A program made the translations under genes and the position numbers. Positions 62,465 through 64,000 of a DNA stretch of 64,000 bases are shown piece after piece (position 1 is the stretch's first letter; each line of letters begins with the position of its first letter). Source of the stretch: VBDM01 sp035651815 (GTDB lineage Bacteria; Pseudomonadota; Gammaproteobacteria; Burkholderiales; SG8-39); NCBI GenBank assembly GCA_035651815.1, contig DASRFB010000105.1, positions 1-64,000 on the forward strand, written 5' to 3'. A model generated the notes under the pieces. It ran no database searches. It saw nothing but the letters and a program-made list of their open reading frames with translations, and was not told the origin of the DNA.

Positions 62465-63747
62465 CTCAACCGCGCCCGCGCCGGCTGTACCGGCAGTTCT
62501 ACGTGACGCTGGTCGCGAGCCTCGCGCTGTTCGCGGTCATCGCCGGCTTCCTCTGGCACACGCTCACCGAGGCGTCGCCCGCGCGCCAGGCGTTCGAGAT
62601 CCTCTCCGAGCTCGCGCAGGCGTCGCTCGCCGACGCCGAAGCGCCGCGCGATGCGCAGCAGGCGGCGCTGAACGATTTGCGCGCGCGCGTGCGCGGCCGC
62701 GTCGCGGGCCTCGCGCTCTATGCCGCGAGCGGCGAGCGCATCGCCGCGGCGGGCGCGCCGGTGCCGCGCCCGGGCCCGGGGCGCCAGGCGGGGGGCTGGA
62801 TCCCCGGTCCCGACGGCCGCCACGCCTGGGCGATCGCGCTGCCCGACGGGCGCACGCTGATCGCGCGGCTGCCGCGGCCCCGGCCCAACCCGATGCTCGG
62901 GCTGTTCTTCATCCTCGGCCTGATCACGCTCGGGGTCGCGGTCGGGGCCTATCCGGTGGTGCGCCACCTCACGCGGCGGCTCGAGCGGCTGCAGGCGAGC
63001 GTCGAGGCGCTCGGGGCGGGCGATCTGTCGGCGCGCGTGCCGGTCGACGGCGCCGACGAGGTCTCCGCCCTCGCGACCAGCTTCAACCGCGCCGCCGAGC
63101 GCATCGAGCAGCTGGTCGCGGCGCACAAGACGATGCTCGCGAACGCCTCGCACGAGCTGCGCTCGCCGCTCGCGCGCATCCGCATGGGCATCGAGATCCT
63201 GCGCGCCGACGCGCGGCCCGAGCTGCGCGAGGAGCTCGCGCGCAACATCGCCGAGCTCGACGCGCTGGTCGACGAGATCCTGCTCGCGAGCCGGCTCGAG
63301 ACGGTCAAGCAGCCCGACGCGCTCGACGCGGTCGACCTGCTCGGCCTGCTCGCCGAGGAATGCGCGCGCGCGGACGCGGCGCTCGAGGGCGAGCCGGTCA
63401 CCGTGCGCGGCGACGCGCGGCTGCTGCGGCGCGCGGCGCGCAACCTGCTCGAGAACGCGCGCCGGCACGGCGGCGGCGGTCCGGTCGAGGCGAGCGTGCG
63501 CAAGACGCCGGCCGCGGCGGCCGTGATCGAGGTGTGCGACCGCGGCCCCGGCGTTCCCGAGTCCGAGCGCGAGCGCATCTTCGAGCCGTTCTACCGGCCG
63601 GCGGGGACGCGCGAGCGCGCCGGCGGCGTCGGCCTGGGGCTCGCGCTCGTGCGCCAGATCGCGCGCAAGCACGGCGGCGACGCGCGCTACTTCGCGCGCG
63701 AGGGCGGCGGCTCGCGCTTCGTGCTGGAGCTCGGCGCCGCTTCCTAG
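62461..63747 (+). CDS. CpxA/EnvZ-type sensor histidine kinase
   Basis: A 428-residue inner-membrane kinase. Two helices (about 14-33 and 146-166) bound a periplasmic domain of some 110 residues. A HAMP domain follows (GAGDLSARVPVDGADEVSAL), then the phospho-acceptor His231 in NASHELRSPL. The ATPase domain shows NLLENARRH, DRGPGVPE and GGVGLGLALV. GTG 62461 overlaps the regulator stop. Periplasmic stress sensing through the Spy/CpxP-like protein is inferred. Confidence 0.92.
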   Translation: MTQPRPRRLYRQFYVTLVASLALFAVIAGFLWHTLTEASPARQAFEILSELAQASLADAEAPRDAQQAALNDLRARVRGRVAGLALYAASGERIAAAGAPVPRPGPGRQAGGWIPGPDGRHAWAIALPDGRTLIARLPRPRPNPMLGLFFILGLITLGVAVGAYPVVRHLTRRLERLQASVEALGAGDLSARVPVDGADEVSALATSFNRAAERIEQLVAAHKTMLANASHELRSPLARIRMGIEILRADARPELREELARNIAELDALVDEILLASRLETVKQPDALDAVDLLGLLAEECARADAALEGEPVTVRGDARLLRRAARNLLENARRHGGGGPVEASVRKTPAAAAVIEVCDRGPGVPESERERIFEPFYRPAGTRERAGGVGLGLALVRQIARKHGGDARYFAREGGGSRFVLELGAAS

Positions 63748-63755
63748 CCCGCGGA

Positions 63756-64000
63756 CTAGCCGCCGTTCTTGCGGCCGAAGGTGTTGAAGAGCGCCGGCGT
63801 CTGCGGCGCGCGGTCGCGGCGCGGGCCCGGGTTCGGCGCGGACGGCTGCTGGGCGCTCTGGCCGTTGCCCGCGGGCTGCGCGGGCTCGCTGCCGGCCTGT
63901 TCCTCCGCGAGCTTCATGCGGCGGGCGTACTCGATCTGCGCGAGGCGCTCCTGCTCGTCGGGCCTCGGCGGTCCGCCGCGGCCGCCGGGTCGGGCGGGTG
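63756..64000 (-). CDS. Pro/Gly-rich protein, C-terminal part (5' end outside window)
   Basis: An open frame on the minus strand runs from the right edge to TAG 63758-63756, about 80 residues. It begins with a Pro/Gly/Arg-rich stretch, then a short charged helix (DEQERLAQIEYARRMKLAEEQ), then a low-complexity Gln/Pro tail that ends FNTFGRKNGG. I do not recognise a family; the region looks disordered. It converges on the kinase gene with 8 bases between stops. Being partial and low-complexity, it could be a shadow frame. Confidence 0.5.
   Translation of the reverse strand, partial: PARPGGRGGPPRPDEQERLAQIEYARRMKLAEEQAGSEPAQPAGNGQSAQQPSAPNPGPRRDRAPQTPALFNTFGRKNGG

Overview
The window looks like chromosomal DNA of a very GC-rich betaproteobacterium, probably related to Burkholderiales. 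The signs are the rplM-rpsI-argC-(coiled-coil gene)-bactofilin-erpA gene order, a betaproteobacterial-type porin ending in Phe, Coq7-type ubiquinone synthesis, two Bug/TctC-type periplasmic binding proteins, and roughly 70% GC by eye. Genes are tightly packed, no gap exceeds 300 bases, and 4-base start/stop overlaps are common. I see no rRNA, tRNA, CRISPR array, insertion sequence or phage genes. The species assignment is inference.

Bases 1-10,215 are housekeeping: end of a porin gene, coq7, an OsmC/YhfA-like gene, rplM-rpsI with a near-consensus promoter, argC, a membrane coiled-coil gene, a bactofilin, erpA, a TPR-methyltransferase, an M23 endopeptidase and tyrS. Bases 10,333-17,556 hold a FadL-type outer-membrane protein, a four-gene operon (HbpS/GlcG-like, Gfo/Idh/MocA, TctC, AidB-like), two divergent msrA genes and sixA.

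Bases 17,679-28,402 are a complete phosphate and polyphosphate island: pstSCAB, phoU and phoB, then divergent ppx and ppk1, then dgkA and phoR. The sensor kinase gene is thus separated from its regulator gene by the polyphosphate genes. Bases 28,399-43,386 are mixed metabolism and transport: carriers, pdxH, an aldo/keto reductase, otsB, a ROK kinase, a RidA-like protein, an LVIVD-repeat protein, a DMT exporter, a quinone-reductase-like enzyme, a B12 radical SAM enzyme, a crotonase with substituted catalytic residues and an NnrU protein. A small secreted protein with four VAGEK-type repeats lies at 29,802-30,215.

Bases 43,544-52,664 include a secreted protein with a duplicated EF-hand-like unit, a two-subunit molybdenum hydroxylase, and a UbiD-like decarboxylase translationally coupled to a second molybdenum hydroxylase. 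The reading frame of that second hydroxylase continues into a complete M15 (VanY-like) D,D-carboxypeptidase domain. This apparent fusion is the most unusual object in the window. A flavoprotein with halogenase-type motifs follows.

Bases 52,678-64,000 hold htpX, a tiny Lys/Ala-rich secreted protein, a DUF2520-like protein, an NfeD-slipin membrane pair, a DUF1499 protein, two FlK-like hot-dog thioesterases flanking two dehydrogenase genes, and a Spy/CpxP-regulator-kinase envelope-stress module preceded by a perfect CpxR-type direct repeat. The right edge cuts a Pro/Gly-rich gene.
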